A stretch of DNA of 64,000 nucleotides from Ureibacillus endophyticus (lineage in GTDB: Bacteria > Bacillota > Bacilli > Bacillales_A > Planococcaceae): contig NZ_RBZN01000006.1 in NCBI RefSeq assembly GCF_003628435.1, forward strand, positions 51,454-115,453, given 5' to 3'. A program made the position numbers and the translations under genes. Positions 43,517-53,073 of this stretch are shown here, one piece after another. The notes beneath the pieces were generated by a model. The model was given only the letters and a program-made list of their open reading frames with translations. It was not told the origin of the DNA and ran no database searches. Position 1 is the stretch's first letter. Every line of letters starts with the position of its first letter.

Positions 43517-45073
43517 ATGGTGCGGAAAATTTTATTAATCATCGGTGCATTGTTGATTGTACTGATAGGTTTTGTAATGGCTTTATCCATCTCAAAGACT
43601 CGTGATATTTCTGATATCCAAATTACCTCAGATAAAAAACCGATTATTATTATTGCGGTAGATTCTTTAATGAGTAAACCTCTTCAAAAAGTGATAGCAC
43701 AGGGGAAAGCTCCAGCATTTAAATATTTAATTGAAAATGGTGAATTCATTCCAAATATAGTTAGTTCTTATCCGACGATGTCCGTAACTATTGATAGTTC
43801 ATTATTAACAGGTACTTTTGCTGATGAACATAATATACCAGGGCTAATTTGGTTTAACGAAGATGCAAATCGAATCGTTAGTTATGGGAGTGGACCTGGT
43901 GAAATTTGGAATACTGGAGTTCGTAATGTCGTTCAAGATAGTGTGATTCGATTGAATAATGAACATCTGAATTCTGAAACTACCACAATCTATGAAGATT
44001 TAGCAAAGCGTTCGATACAATCAGCCTCAATTAATGGTGTGATATATCGGGGAAGGGATGAGCATAAACTCAATGTTCCTGCACTAATATCAACAATGGC
44101 ACTATTGCCAAAGGATGTGAAAGTTAAAGGGCCAGATATTCTATCCTTTGGCGTTTTATCACAATTAAGTCCAAATAATAACTTTCAAAAATTTGCTTGG
44201 GACAAGATGGGAGTTAGTAACGACTTTACGGTTAATGAGTTCAAATTTTTATTAAAACAGAACCAACTACCACCTTTTACTTTAGCTTATTTTCCTGATG
44301 CAGATGCACGCATACACAGTAAGGGACCTGACAACCTAAAAGCCATTGAAAAATTGGATGAATCATTACAAGAAATGCTAAATTCTTTTCCGACTTGGGA
44401 AGAGGCAATAGAGAAAGTAACTTGGATTATTGTTGGAGATAGTGGTCAATCTTATGTGAAAAAGGATAAGGATAAATCATTAATTGATTTAAATAAACTA
44501 CTTAGCAAATATTCATTTTGGGAACGGGACAATAAAAATGGTCAAATAGCTATTGCAGTAAATGAACGAATGGCCTATATCTATTTGAAAGATGAACAAA
44601 TTGATTTTAGTGAAGTTGTAAATGTTTTAAAGCAAGATGAACGTATTGGTTTTATCTCTTGGAAGGAAGGTACACAAAACGTCGTAACAGCACCTCATAA
44701 AGAAGAGATGGTATTTTCTGCAAATGGTTCTTTAAAAGACGAATATAATCAAAATTGGGACATAAAAGGGGACACATCCATTTTAGATTTATCAGTTCAA
44801 AATGGAAAAATACAATATAACGATTACCCAGATGCACTTGCAAGACTAAACGGGGCACTCCATTCCCACAAAGGGCGCTATATTATTGTGGATGCTTTAC
44901 CTAATTATGAATTCATTGAAAATCACAGTTATGATCATGCAGGAGGGGGAGCTCACGGTTCATTGCACAAAGTAGATTCCCTTGTACCACTTATTATTAC
45001 TGGAACAGATTCTAAGCCAAATTCTCTCCGTATTGTAGATATAAAAGAGTGGATATTACAATTGCTGAAGTGA
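43517..45073 (+). CDS. Alkaline-phosphatase superfamily phosphodiesterase, membrane-anchored
   Basis: 518 residues. An N-terminal helix (about 5-25) may be an uncleaved anchor. The fold is that of type I phosphodiesterase/nucleotide pyrophosphatases: metal Asp in IIIAVDSLMSKP, the nucleophile Thr in SSYPTMSVTIDSSLLTG, ADARIHSKGPDN, VGDSGQSYV, and DHAGGGAHGSLHKVDSLVPLIITG for the last metal ligands. It acts on the outer face on phosphodiesters or phosphonates; the substrate cannot be fixed. Bidirectional terminator downstream. Confidence 0.87.
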   Translation: MVRKILLIIGALLIVLIGFVMALSISKTRDISDIQITSDKKPIIIIAVDSLMSKPLQKVIAQGKAPAFKYLIENGEFIPNIVSSYPTMSVTIDSSLLTGTFADEHNIPGLIWFNEDANRIVSYGSGPGEIWNTGVRNVVQDSVIRLNNEHLNSETTTIYEDLAKRSIQSASINGVIYRGRDEHKLNVPALISTMALLPKDVKVKGPDILSFGVLSQLSPNNNFQKFAWDKMGVSNDFTVNEFKFLLKQNQLPPFTLAYFPDADARIHSKGPDNLKAIEKLDESLQEMLNSFPTWEEAIEKVTWIIVGDSGQSYVKKDKDKSLIDLNKLLSKYSFWERDNKNGQIAIAVNERMAYIYLKDEQIDFSEVVNVLKQDERIGFISWKEGTQNVVTAPHKEEMVFSANGSLKDEYNQNWDIKGDTSILDLSVQNGKIQYNDYPDALARLNGALHSHKGRYIIVDALPNYEFIENHSYDHAGGGAHGSLHKVDSLVPLIITGTDSKPNSLRIVDIKEWILQLLK

Positions 45074-45090
45074 GTTAAATTTCTAAATTA

Positions 45091-45127
45091 AAATCGCGGC
45101 CTACAATCGTAAGCCGCGATTATTTTT
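45091..45127. terminator. Bidirectional terminator
   Basis: AAATCGCGGC...GCCGCGATT followed by ATTTTTA on the plus strand and preceded by TTAGAAATTTAA-type bases on the minus; it separates two convergent genes. Confidence 0.85.
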
Positions 45128-46169
45128 AATTAATTCTCTTTTTATCCTTACTCATAATAATTAAATCGTAAGGGTCGTTTCGAATATCTTTCGTCCTTTC
45201 ATCATTTTTAAGAAATTGCGTGATTTCATTTTCAATTCTTTCAACAAGTTCATTAACATTTGGATCTGTTGATTTTATTGATGTTTTTAGTTTTATCATC
45301 AAAGGATAAGGATGGAAGGAATACGAAAAACCTGTCACATTAAAATCCTTATTTTCCATTAATGCGCTACCGATAGCGTGAATATTTCCTCCCCAACGTA
45401 ATTCCTGTTCTCGTGCCTTCATATCAATTTGTGTGATTCGCATTTTAAAATCATCGCCATATTTTGAAGAAGCTGTTTTTAATAACGCCTTTAATTGTTC
45501 CATTCTTTCTTTAGATTCCGTATTCGGGACAGCGACATAAATAAAATTCTGTACATTATTGACGCGGGCTTCAATTGGGAAAGCAGGTTCAAAATGATTT
45601 TCATCTAGAAGTGCCATAATCTCATCGTGTAAAGCTTCACTAGCTTTCTCCATTTGAACCGTTTCAGGGTCATCTTCTGGCCATGGAGTTACTTCACCAG
45701 CTTTTACATCGATTGAAAAGTGACCGAGATTTTTTTCTTGTAGGGCAGTATCTACATTTGTCACTACTTCGTTTTTAATTACTTGAATTTCTTGATCTGT
45801 GCCAATTAACGTAATGGAAATCTTCTTCCCGTTAATTTGAAGATCTAGTAGTTGGTAGTTATGTTTATTCATCACATTATATACGGTATCATTTAAAGCA
45901 ATGGTACGTTCTTGTTTATTAATAAATTCTGAAATATAAGGGATATTACTAACAACCTTAGCCATTGCAGGTGAAACATAAGTTGAAGCAATAAGTAGTG
46001 CAACCATTGCAAAGGTGATTGTTGCAGCTAAGGTCATTCTTTTAACAAACGTGTGGTGACTTTTTTTACTAGTTTCATGGATTTCTCCAACTTTTTTAAA
46101 TACATATTCTTTATGCTTCTGCTCAAATTTAAGATCGTTTTGCTCTGGATAGTTCCATTTATTTTTCAT
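45126..46169 (-). CDS. Probable anti-sigma factor, DUF4030-type
   Basis: 347 residues. A cytoplasmic N-terminus of about 45 residues, one membrane helix (about 47-67), and an outer region of about 280 residues with repeated negative patches (GEVTPWPEDDPETVQMEK) and IYVAVPNTESKERMEQLKALLK. The layout fits a membrane anti-sigma factor, and it overlaps the ECF sigma gene by 11 bases on the same strand. The outer part resembles the DUF4030 region seen next to Bacillus ECF sigma genes. The inducing signal is unknown. Confidence 0.8.
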   Translation of the reverse strand: MKNKWNYPEQNDLKFEQKHKEYVFKKVGEIHETSKKSHHTFVKRMTLAATITFAMVALLIASTYVSPAMAKVVSNIPYISEFINKQERTIALNDTVYNVMNKHNYQLLDLQINGKKISITLIGTDQEIQVIKNEVVTNVDTALQEKNLGHFSIDVKAGEVTPWPEDDPETVQMEKASEALHDEIMALLDENHFEPAFPIEARVNNVQNFIYVAVPNTESKERMEQLKALLKTASSKYGDDFKMRITQIDMKAREQELRWGGNIHAIGSALMENKDFNVTGFSYSFHPYPLMIKLKTSIKSTDPNVNELVERIENEITQFLKNDERTKDIRNDPYDLIIMSKDKKRIN

Positions 46170-46731
46170 CGATGATTTCCTCCTCTAACGTTACTTTTAA
46201 AGTAGCTCTTGCGCGGTGGAGTCTTGTTTTCACAGTGTTGCTTTTAATAGCTAAAAGTTCTGCAATCTCATCGATGGAAAAACCTTCATAGTAATAAAGA
46301 ATAATGGACTCCCTTAATTTTGTTGGAAGTGCGAGTACTTTTTTAAACAATTCTTCATTTTCTTCACTTACTAAAAATTTTGACTCCGATGAATGACTAC
46401 TACCTTTAAAAAATGATTGAAGTTTATCCCGATAATAAATATTTCGGTAAGACCAGCTTTTTAAATAGTCTTTGCACTTATTAACCGTAATCCGATAAAT
46501 CCATGTTTTATAAGTGGAGCGTTGTTCGAAATTTTGAAGGTGCTTGTAACAACTTATAAATACTTCTTGCGAAATATCTTCTGCAATTTGTTTTTCTTTT
46601 ACATACGTAAAGGCCAGTCTCATTACTAAGTCTCCATACTGTTCCATTAACCATTCCAGTTGTTCTTCCTTTGTCGCATGGTTCACTTCCTGGATGGTGG
46701 GGGATTTTAAATGTATTAATTTAGCATGCAT
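46159..46731 (-). CDS. ECF sigma factor
   Basis: 190 residues. Region 2 is LVMRLAFTYVKEKQIAEDISQEVFISCYKHLQNFEQRSTYKTWIYRITVNKCKDYLKS; region 4 is LPTKLRESIILYYYEGFSIDEIAELLAIKSNTVKTRLHRARATLK. The frame opens at ATG 46797, but that segment covers an ECF promoter, and GAGGAA lies six bases before ATG 46731 (MHAKLIHLKSP). It starts a two-gene operon with its anti-sigma factor and appears to drive its own promoter. Confidence 0.92.
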   Translation of the reverse strand: MHAKLIHLKSPTIQEVNHATKEEQLEWLMEQYGDLVMRLAFTYVKEKQIAEDISQEVFISCYKHLQNFEQRSTYKTWIYRITVNKCKDYLKSWSYRNIYYRDKLQSFFKGSSHSSESKFLVSEENEELFKKVLALPTKLRESIILYYYEGFSIDEIAELLAIKSNTVKTRLHRARATLKVTLEEEIIDEK

Positions 46732-46760
46732 TTTTAATTCCTCATTTTTGTTTTTATCAG

Positions 46761-46789
46761 TTAGACGGAGGTGGATAGAATACCGTTCC
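46761..46789 (-). promoter_or_regulatory. Autoregulatory ECF-type promoter
   Basis: On the minus strand GGAAC (46789-46785), a 17-bp spacer and CGTCTAA (46767-46761), the standard ECF sigma promoter form. Transcription would begin 20-25 bases before the start chosen for the sigma gene. Confidence 0.75.
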
Positions 46790-46893
46790 GTAAACATGTT
46801 ATAGTAAAATGAAAAAAAGATATATTTGAAACTAATACCAAATTTGGCCGTTACATTAATAGAGATATTAAGAGGGAATGCGAGGTATCGAAT

Positions 46894-47436
46894 ATGAAAA
46901 AACTTTTAGCCGTTAGCAGTCTAGTAGTTTTCTTATGTGGGTGTTCAGATCCTATTTCACTTCCAGAAGATTTAAAGTCAAATTTAGGAAAAGAAGAATT
47001 CGTTGAACCAGAGACATCAGAATACACTACATATGTAAAGTCGATTCGAGAATATATGTACTATAGAACACAAGCTGTATTAAATCACGACGTAAACTTG
47101 CTTTGGGATAGATATCCGGATTTAAAAAATAATATCGATCAGAAGACGGGAATTAATATCGAAAAAGACGAAATTGATTCGATGGATGATGTTATAGATG
47201 CTAACTATAGTATTGAAAGCTACGAACCAATTAAAGTTAAAAGGATTAACGAGCAAGAAGTAATTATACTAGTACATGGTAGCATTTCCTATGTGAAAAA
47301 AGACTTCGATGAAGCAGGTGGGGAATACTTGATAGAAGTTAATTTGCAAAAGAAAAGCGACCAATGGACAGTTGTAAAAACGGATGAATACCTCGAACAT
47401 GAATATAAAGAATGGTTGGAGGAAAGGGAAAAATAA
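46894..47436 (+). CDS. Lipoprotein of unknown function (180 aa)
   Basis: Lipobox FLCGC (MKKLLAVSSLVVFLCGC), then an acidic mature domain of about 160 residues. The C-terminal part (VIILVHGSISYVKKDFDEAGGEYLIEVNLQKKSDQWTVVKTDEYLEHEYKEWL) looks like the NTF2/DUF4878 class of small fold, but I cannot assign it. It is divergent from the ECF sigma gene, 97 bases from the ECF promoter. It may be a member of that regulon. Confidence 0.78.
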   Translation: MKKLLAVSSLVVFLCGCSDPISLPEDLKSNLGKEEFVEPETSEYTTYVKSIREYMYYRTQAVLNHDVNLLWDRYPDLKNNIDQKTGINIEKDEIDSMDDVIDANYSIESYEPIKVKRINEQEVIILVHGSISYVKKDFDEAGGEYLIEVNLQKKSDQWTVVKTDEYLEHEYKEWLEEREK

Positions 47437-47516
47437 CTTGGAAGTAAATTTTTTCTGACATTTACAAATACGTCGCTATCAACTATACTTCACTTTAGAA
47501 CAAAAATGAATACGAT

Positions 47517-47715
47517 ACATATAGGTTTCTTAAATATTCGATTAAGAATGATTTAAGACTAAGAGGGAAGTTGGTGTAAATCCAACACGGTCCCGCCACT
47601 GTAAGCGAGTAGGAAGGTTACGCAATATCCACTGTGTTTTATAACATGGGAAGGAGTAACCGACTGTTGATTCGTAAGTCAGGAGACCTGCCTATTATGT
47701 AGTTTAAACTTCCTC
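47517..47715 (+). promoter_or_regulatory. Adenosylcobalamin riboswitch
   Basis: The conserved core is present: GGGAAGTTGGTGTAAATCCAAC, ACGGTCCCGCCACTGTAAGCGAG, and the B12 box GTAAGTCAGGAGACCTGCC. It precedes a seven-gene B12 uptake and remodelling operon, which adenosylcobalamin should repress. Confidence 0.96.
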
Positions 47716-47792
47716 GAGGAAAGGAATGTTTAAAGCGCAGGTAACCGAACTTAATTTTTGGTTATATACTTCTACATAAACTGCCTTTTTAC

Positions 47793-47826
47793 AAAACGCT
47801 TTCCAAGAGGGATGGCGTTTTTTTTA
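47793..47826 (+). terminator. Riboswitch-linked terminator of the B12 operon
   Basis: AAACGC-tttccaagagggat-GGCGTTTTTTTTT, 30 bases before btuF. Ligand-bound riboswitch should favour it. Confidence 0.8.
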
Positions 47827-47855
47827 TTGTTCTAACGTAGAAGGAGGAATTTGAA

Positions 47856-48848
47856 ATGAAAGAGATTTTCAAAAAGTTGGGACTGTTCACCGCGTTTCTA
47901 CTGTTAAGTATTGGGTTACTTGCAGGGTGTGGTACGGACGATACTAACACACAAGATGACGCGGATACAAACGCAACTGAAGAAGCTAATGAGAAATCGG
48001 GAAATGTGTTCCCAGTAACGATAACAGATGATGCAAATAGGGAAATAACGATTGAAAAAGCACCTGAATCAATTGTTTCCATTCAAACAAGTAATACAGA
48101 AATTGCCTTTGCATTAGGGCTTGGAGATAAAATTATTGGTGTATCAGATTATTGTAACTATCCAGCTGAAACAGCCAACATTCAAAAAGTTGGTGGACAA
48201 GATATTAATGCAGAGCTTGTTTTAAGTTTAATGCCAGATATGGCGCTTGTAACAGATTATCACTACAATACCCATCCAAAAGTATTGCAACAATTTGAAG
48301 ATGCAGGAATTAAAGTCATCGTAGTTGGAAGTGCAAGTTCATTTGATGATGTTTACGAGAAAATTAAAATGATTGGTACTGCTACGGGTACAAGTGATAA
48401 AGCAGAAGAAATTATTACGGACATGAAAGATCGTCACCAAGCAATCAAAGATAAGGCAATAGCTTCAGTGAAAGAGAAAAAACGTGTTTGGGTAGAAGTT
48501 TCACCAGCTCCAGATATTTTTACAACAGGTAAAAATACATTTATGCACGAAATGCTTGAGTCAATTCAAGCAACAAATGTTGCCGAAGACCAAGAAGGTT
48601 GGGTGAAATTAAACGAAGAGGAAATCGTTAAATTAAATCCAGATGCCATTATTACAACGTATGGATACTATATTGACAATCCAAGTGAACAAGTGCTTGC
48701 GCGGGAAGGATGGGCGGAAGTACCTGCTGTAAAAAACGGAGAGGTATTTGACGTTGATAACGATACGGTTACAAGACCTGGTCCTCGTTTAATTGAAGGA
48801 GTCGAGACACTTGCAAAACTTATCTATCCGGAAATTTTTAAACAATAA
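47856..48848 (+). CDS. btuF: Cobalamin ABC transporter binding lipoprotein BtuF
   Basis: 330 residues. Lipobox LLAGC near residue 25, then a Ser/Asp/Thr-rich linker and a class III (helical-backbone) binding protein: VTITDDANREITIEKAPESIVSIQTSNTEIAFALGLGDKIIGVSDYCNYP. It captures corrinoids outside the cell and hands them to BtuC. Iron siderophores would be the alternative for this fold, but riboswitch and neighbours decide for B12. AGAAGGAGG ribosome site. First gene of the operon. Confidence 0.93.
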   Translation: MKEIFKKLGLFTAFLLLSIGLLAGCGTDDTNTQDDADTNATEEANEKSGNVFPVTITDDANREITIEKAPESIVSIQTSNTEIAFALGLGDKIIGVSDYCNYPAETANIQKVGGQDINAELVLSLMPDMALVTDYHYNTHPKVLQQFEDAGIKVIVVGSASSFDDVYEKIKMIGTATGTSDKAEEIITDMKDRHQAIKDKAIASVKEKKRVWVEVSPAPDIFTTGKNTFMHEMLESIQATNVAEDQEGWVKLNEEEIVKLNPDAIITTYGYYIDNPSEQVLAREGWAEVPAVKNGEVFDVDNDTVTRPGPRLIEGVETLAKLIYPEIFKQ

Positions 48849-49875
48849 AACAATTTGGTTATACATTTTTAGCGGAGGGCTCCTACTTTGTACGGGCCTT
48901 CTTGGCTTATTTTTAAGTAGTGTGACAGTACCAATAGCAACAATTTTACATATCATTTCAGAAAAAACATTGGGTATGGGTTGGCTACAAGTTATTCCGA
49001 AAAATGAAGAAATGATTATTTGGAATATCCGTTTGCCCCGTGTCGTTCTTGCTTTTTGTGTTGGTGCTTCTTTAGCACTAGCAGGGGCAGCTTTCCAGGG
49101 GCTATTACGTAACCCATTAGCAGATCCTTATACCATTGGAGTTTCATCCGGGTCCTCACTTGGCGCGGTTCTTGTTTTGTTTTTCCAAGTATCTATTATT
49201 GGTTTAGGTAGTTTTACACTGCCAGTAGTTGCCATCGTAAGTGGTTTAACTACTCTACTTGTTGTATTTGGGTTAGTGCAATTAAGTAGTAGAAGTTTGG
49301 CAATTGAAACGATTATCTTAGCCGGTATTATTGTTAGCTCCTTTATTGGTGCACTTGTTTCCCTCATTATTTCATTAGGTGACAGAGATGTTATGACACA
49401 AATTATTTATTGGTTATATGGAAGTGTCGGTATGAGAGGGTGGGAATACGTTCAACTCATTATTCCATTCATGATAATTGGATCGATTATTTTATTTTAT
49501 CATTATCGTGAACTAAATGCGTTAGCTCTTGGGGAGGAAACTGCCGATCATATTGGTGTGAATGTAAAAAGAGGAAAAGCTTTTATATTAGTAGGTGCGT
49601 CTTTATTGACCGGCTCAGCAGTAGCTGTTTCTGGGTCAATTGGATTTGTTGGACTTGTTGTTCCTCACTTAGTACGTCTTATAATTGGACCAAATCATCG
49701 CCATGTATTGCCGTTATCCTTAATAACTGGTGGTAGCTTTCTAATTTTAGCAGATTTACTGTCTAGGACAATAATTGCACCAACAGAACTTCCAATTGGT
49801 GTCGTTACTGCCTTAATTGGCGCACCTGTTTTTGCATTTTTATTAATTCGAGAAAAAAGGGGGAGAAGAGGATGA
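48811..49875 (+). CDS. btuC: Cobalamin ABC transporter permease BtuC
   Basis: 354 residues, FecCD family with about ten helices. WNIRLPRVVLAFCVGASLALAGAAFQGLLRNPLADPYTIGVSSGSSLGAV is the family's first signature and GSIGFVGLVVPHLVRLIIGPNHRHVLPLS the ATPase-coupling region. The frame opens at 48793 inside btuF; AAGGAG at 48796-48801 lies 9 bases before TTG 48811, which I take as start. The gene thus overlaps the end of btuF by 38 bases, so it is translationally coupled. Confidence 0.93.
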   Translation: MQNLSIRKFLNNKTIWLYIFSGGLLLCTGLLGLFLSSVTVPIATILHIISEKTLGMGWLQVIPKNEEMIIWNIRLPRVVLAFCVGASLALAGAAFQGLLRNPLADPYTIGVSSGSSLGAVLVLFFQVSIIGLGSFTLPVVAIVSGLTTLLVVFGLVQLSSRSLAIETIILAGIIVSSFIGALVSLIISLGDRDVMTQIIYWLYGSVGMRGWEYVQLIIPFMIIGSIILFYHYRELNALALGEETADHIGVNVKRGKAFILVGASLLTGSAVAVSGSIGFVGLVVPHLVRLIIGPNHRHVLPLSLITGGSFLILADLLSRTIIAPTELPIGVVTALIGAPVFAFLLIREKRGRRG

Positions 49876-51161
49876 TAAAAATTGAGAACTTAGTAGGTGG
49901 ATATTCAAATGCTCCTGTACTGACAGGAATTAATTTAGAAATTCATAGAGGTGAGTTTTTTGCTCTACTTGGTCCAAACGGTAGTGGAAAAACAACTCTT
50001 TTCAAAATGATTACAGGGCAATTGCCAATCCAAAGTGGTAATGTTTTATTATCCGATAAAGAAATCTCCTCATACTCAAAAATTGAAAAAGCAAAAAAGG
50101 TAGCCGTTCTTACACAAGAAGTTCAAGTATCTTTTGATTATACGGTAGAGGAGATTATTAGTCTTGGTCGTTATCCACACCAAAAGGGATTATTAAAAAG
50201 TCTTTCAAAAGATGACCAACGTATTATTGAAGAAATGATGGATATTACAAAGATTAGTCATTTCAGAAAAACACAATTTAAAAAACTGAGTGGCGGTGAA
50301 AAGCAACGAGTTTTACTAGCAAAAGCTCTAGCCCAAGAACCAGAAGTTTTACTTTTAGACGAACCAACTAATCACTTAGATATTAAACATACATTTCAAC
50401 TTTTAGATTTACTGAAAGAACGCCAAAAAACAAAAGGATTAACGATCTTTTCAATACTGCATGATTTGAATGTGGCAGCACTTTATGCAGATAGATTTGC
50501 CTTATTGCATAATGGAACCCTTAAAGAAGTGGGTGATGTGGAGTTATTACGGAAAGCGGAACAATTACAGGATGTGTACCAAGTGAAGGTGAATGCTCAA
50601 TCACATCCAACTGTACCTAAGCCTCAACTGTTAATGACGCCAGAGTACTCAAAAGATATAGAGAATATAAGTTTCAAAGACTCCTATGAAATAAAAAAGA
50701 ATGAAAACGTAACACATATACAATTTTCAAAACCGCTTAGAACAATGTCTAATGGAGCATTTGGTGAAGGAATCCAATGGTTTAAGCATTTCTATTTTAC
50801 TGATAATACGGAGAAACACGGAATATCAAATGACAAGCAAGCTTGCATCGTTCCAACAGAAAATATCATGATAACGGAAAATTCACAAATGATGGCAGTA
50901 GTAGGTATGGAAAAGGGCTCATATAAAATATTGCTCTTTTTAGATGGTCATTTTTCAGACGGTGAACTTATCAATGGTTTTATGGCATTAACTGAAGGGA
51001 AGATGCATGCTGTAAAATGCTTAGATTCAAATTCGTTAGATACACAGCTCCTTGCGGTAACACAACAAGGAAGAAAAATAACTGCTCAAGAAATTAGAGA
51101 ATTTATCTATAGTGCAATAACTAAAGCAACGGGTATGAAGTTGCGTTTAGAGGTGGGGTGA
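49872..51161 (+). CDS. btuD: BtuD ATPase fused to a diverged CbiZ-like domain
   Basis: 429 residues. Residues 1-245 are a full ABC ATPase: Walker A GPNGSGKTT, LSGGEKQRVLLAKAL, Walker B VLLLDEPTNHLD, HDLN switch. Residues about 270-429 form a second domain with LRTMSNGAFGEGIQWFKHFYF and MMAVVGMEKGSYKILLFLDG, which match in position the glycine-rich and GxxT-like segments of CbiZ, the adenosylcobinamide amidohydrolase. BtuD-CbiZ fusions exist in Bacillus (YvrA and B. halodurans). CbiZ cuts the aminopropanol side chain so that cobinamides return to cobyric acid. This copy is diverged, so activity is uncertain. Confidence 0.88.
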   Translation: MIKIENLVGGYSNAPVLTGINLEIHRGEFFALLGPNGSGKTTLFKMITGQLPIQSGNVLLSDKEISSYSKIEKAKKVAVLTQEVQVSFDYTVEEIISLGRYPHQKGLLKSLSKDDQRIIEEMMDITKISHFRKTQFKKLSGGEKQRVLLAKALAQEPEVLLLDEPTNHLDIKHTFQLLDLLKERQKTKGLTIFSILHDLNVAALYADRFALLHNGTLKEVGDVELLRKAEQLQDVYQVKVNAQSHPTVPKPQLLMTPEYSKDIENISFKDSYEIKKNENVTHIQFSKPLRTMSNGAFGEGIQWFKHFYFTDNTEKHGISNDKQACIVPTENIMITENSQMMAVVGMEKGSYKILLFLDGHFSDGELINGFMALTEGKMHAVKCLDSNSLDTQLLAVTQQGRKITAQEIREFIYSAITKATGMKLRLEVG

Positions 51162-51166
51162 AATCA

Positions 51167-52543
51167 TTGACACAACGAAGAATAGTAATAGCAGGTACCG
51201 GAAGTGGTGTAGGGAAGACTACCTTAACAATTGGATTGATGGCTGCCTTAAAAAAGCGTGGGCTAGTTGTTCAGGGATTTAAGTGCGGTCCAGATTATAT
51301 CGATCCTTCCTATCATACTGCTGTAACGGGTCGAGTATCTCGTAATTTAGATAGTTGGATGTTAATGAAAGATAGAGTGTTAGATATTTTTCATCATGGA
51401 ACTAAGGGTGCAGATATTTCAGTAATTGAAGGGGTTATGGGCTTTTATGATGGGAAAAATCCCGAGACCAATGAAGGTAGTACTGCTGAAATTAGTATGA
51501 TAACGCAAAGTCCAGTCCTACTTGTGGTTAATTGTGCAAGTATGGCTAGAAGCGCGGCAGCAATTGTGAAGGGATTTCAATTATTTGCTGAAGGGTCAAA
51601 CATCGTTGGGGTTATTGCCAATAAAGTGGGAAGTGAAGGTCACTATCAACTTGTTAAAAAGGCGATAGAACAAGAATGTGGAATTCCGGTGATTGGCTAT
51701 TTGAAAAGAGAACTAGATATTGAAATTCCAGAAAGGCATCTTGGGTTAATTCCATCGCTGGAAAGAGGCGAACTTGACGGCTTTTTTGAACAATTAAGTT
51801 CTCTCGTTTCAGAAACGATAGATATTGATCGATTACTTGAAATTTCTGTAGCGAACCTCTTAAATGTGGCAAATGATTCACTATTTAATGAGCAAAAAGA
51901 GCCAATCGTAAAAATAGCAGTGGCAAAAGATGCAGCTTTTAATTTCTACTATCCTGAGAACCTAGAAATGTTGAAATCAAAAGGTGCTGAAATTACTTAT
52001 TTCTCACCACTTGCCAATGAAGAAGTACCACAAGATGCTGATGGTTTGTATATTGGTGGGGGATTTCCAGAAGAGTTTGCAGATACTCTTGCAAATAATG
52101 AACAGGTAAAAGACTCGGTAAAACAAGCGATTGAGAGTGGTATGCCAACCCTTGCTGAATGTGGTGGCTTTATGTATTTAACAGAATCCATTGAAACGAC
52201 AGACAACAATAAATTTGAAATGGTCGGAGTTATTCCAGGTGCAGTGCAAATGCAAACAAGACTTACAGCACTAGGCTATAGAGAAATAACTGGACAAAAT
52301 TCAAACTTCCTATTAGATAACTTAAAAGCAAAAGGACATGAATTTCACTATTCAACGTATCAACCAACAGAAGAACCAACATTCGCCTACGAAACAAAGG
52401 GTATGCGAGGAGTAAAAAAAGAGGGATATTTAACACATAATCTAGTAGCGGGGTATACCCATTTTCATTTTGCATCTTGCCCGGAGATGGTGGACAACTG
52501 GATTAATAAATGTTTAGAACGTAAAGGAGAGATGACTACATGA
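51167..52543 (+). CDS. cbiA: Cobyrinic acid a,c-diamide synthase (CbiA/CobB)
   Basis: 458 residues. N-terminal ATP-binding domain GTGSGVGKTTLTIGL and FKCGPDYIDPSYH (substrate and Mg loop); C-terminal class I glutaminase with the nucleophile in LAECGGFMYL and the final HFHFASCPE. It amidates the a and c side chains of cobyrinic acid. TTG 51167 has GAGGTGGGG eight bases upstream; the GTG at 51158 lies within that site. Overlaps cobO by four bases. No ring-forming cbi genes are in this window. Confidence 0.9.
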   Translation: MTQRRIVIAGTGSGVGKTTLTIGLMAALKKRGLVVQGFKCGPDYIDPSYHTAVTGRVSRNLDSWMLMKDRVLDIFHHGTKGADISVIEGVMGFYDGKNPETNEGSTAEISMITQSPVLLVVNCASMARSAAAIVKGFQLFAEGSNIVGVIANKVGSEGHYQLVKKAIEQECGIPVIGYLKRELDIEIPERHLGLIPSLERGELDGFFEQLSSLVSETIDIDRLLEISVANLLNVANDSLFNEQKEPIVKIAVAKDAAFNFYYPENLEMLKSKGAEITYFSPLANEEVPQDADGLYIGGGFPEEFADTLANNEQVKDSVKQAIESGMPTLAECGGFMYLTESIETTDNNKFEMVGVIPGAVQMQTRLTALGYREITGQNSNFLLDNLKAKGHEFHYSTYQPTEEPTFAYETKGMRGVKKEGYLTHNLVAGYTHFHFASCPEMVDNWINKCLERKGEMTT

Positions 52544-53073
52544 AAAAGGGACTCACACTAGTTTATACAGGCGATGGTAAAGGAAAAACAACTTCTGCTT
52601 TAGGACTAGCTTTGCGTGCAACAGGGAGAGGCTTAAAAGTAAAAATCTATCAATTTATCAAATCTCCAGAGCGCACTTATGGCGAGAAAATTGCGTTACA
52701 AAAGCTAGGAGTAGAAATGGTTCAACTTGGCATAGGATTTACTTGGACAAAAACACCTGAGGAACATCGTGAAGCATTAAAAAAAGCTTGGCCAATTGCT
52801 CGTGATGCCGTAATGAGTGGAGAATATGATTTAGTCATTTTAGATGAATTAAATAATGCGTTAGCAATCAATTCATTCCCTATTGATGATTGTATCCCAC
52901 TTAAAGAAGTACTAGAAGTCATTAAAAATAAACCATCCCATGTGCACTTAGTCATTACAGGAAGAGATGCAAAACAAGAGATAAAAGATATTGCAGATCT
53001 GGTATCGATCATCGAACCGGAAAAGCACTATTATAATGAGGGTATTCCTGCAGTGAAAGGAATTGAATTTTAA
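52540..53073 (+). CDS. cobO: Cob(I)alamin adenosyltransferase, CobA/CobO type
   Basis: 177 residues. P-loop GDGKGKTTSALGLALRATGRG near residue 11, FIKSPERTYGE, and DLVILDELNNAL. It transfers the adenosyl group of ATP to reduced corrinoids. It is the CobA rather than PduO or EutT type. ATG overlaps the cbiA stop (ATGA). The next gene begins one base after its stop. The product is also the ligand of the riboswitch, so the operon controls its own effector. Confidence 0.95.
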   Translation: MKKGLTLVYTGDGKGKTTSALGLALRATGRGLKVKIYQFIKSPERTYGEKIALQKLGVEMVQLGIGFTWTKTPEEHREALKKAWPIARDAVMSGEYDLVILDELNNALAINSFPIDDCIPLKEVLEVIKNKPSHVHLVITGRDAKQEIKDIADLVSIIEPEKHYYNEGIPAVKGIEF

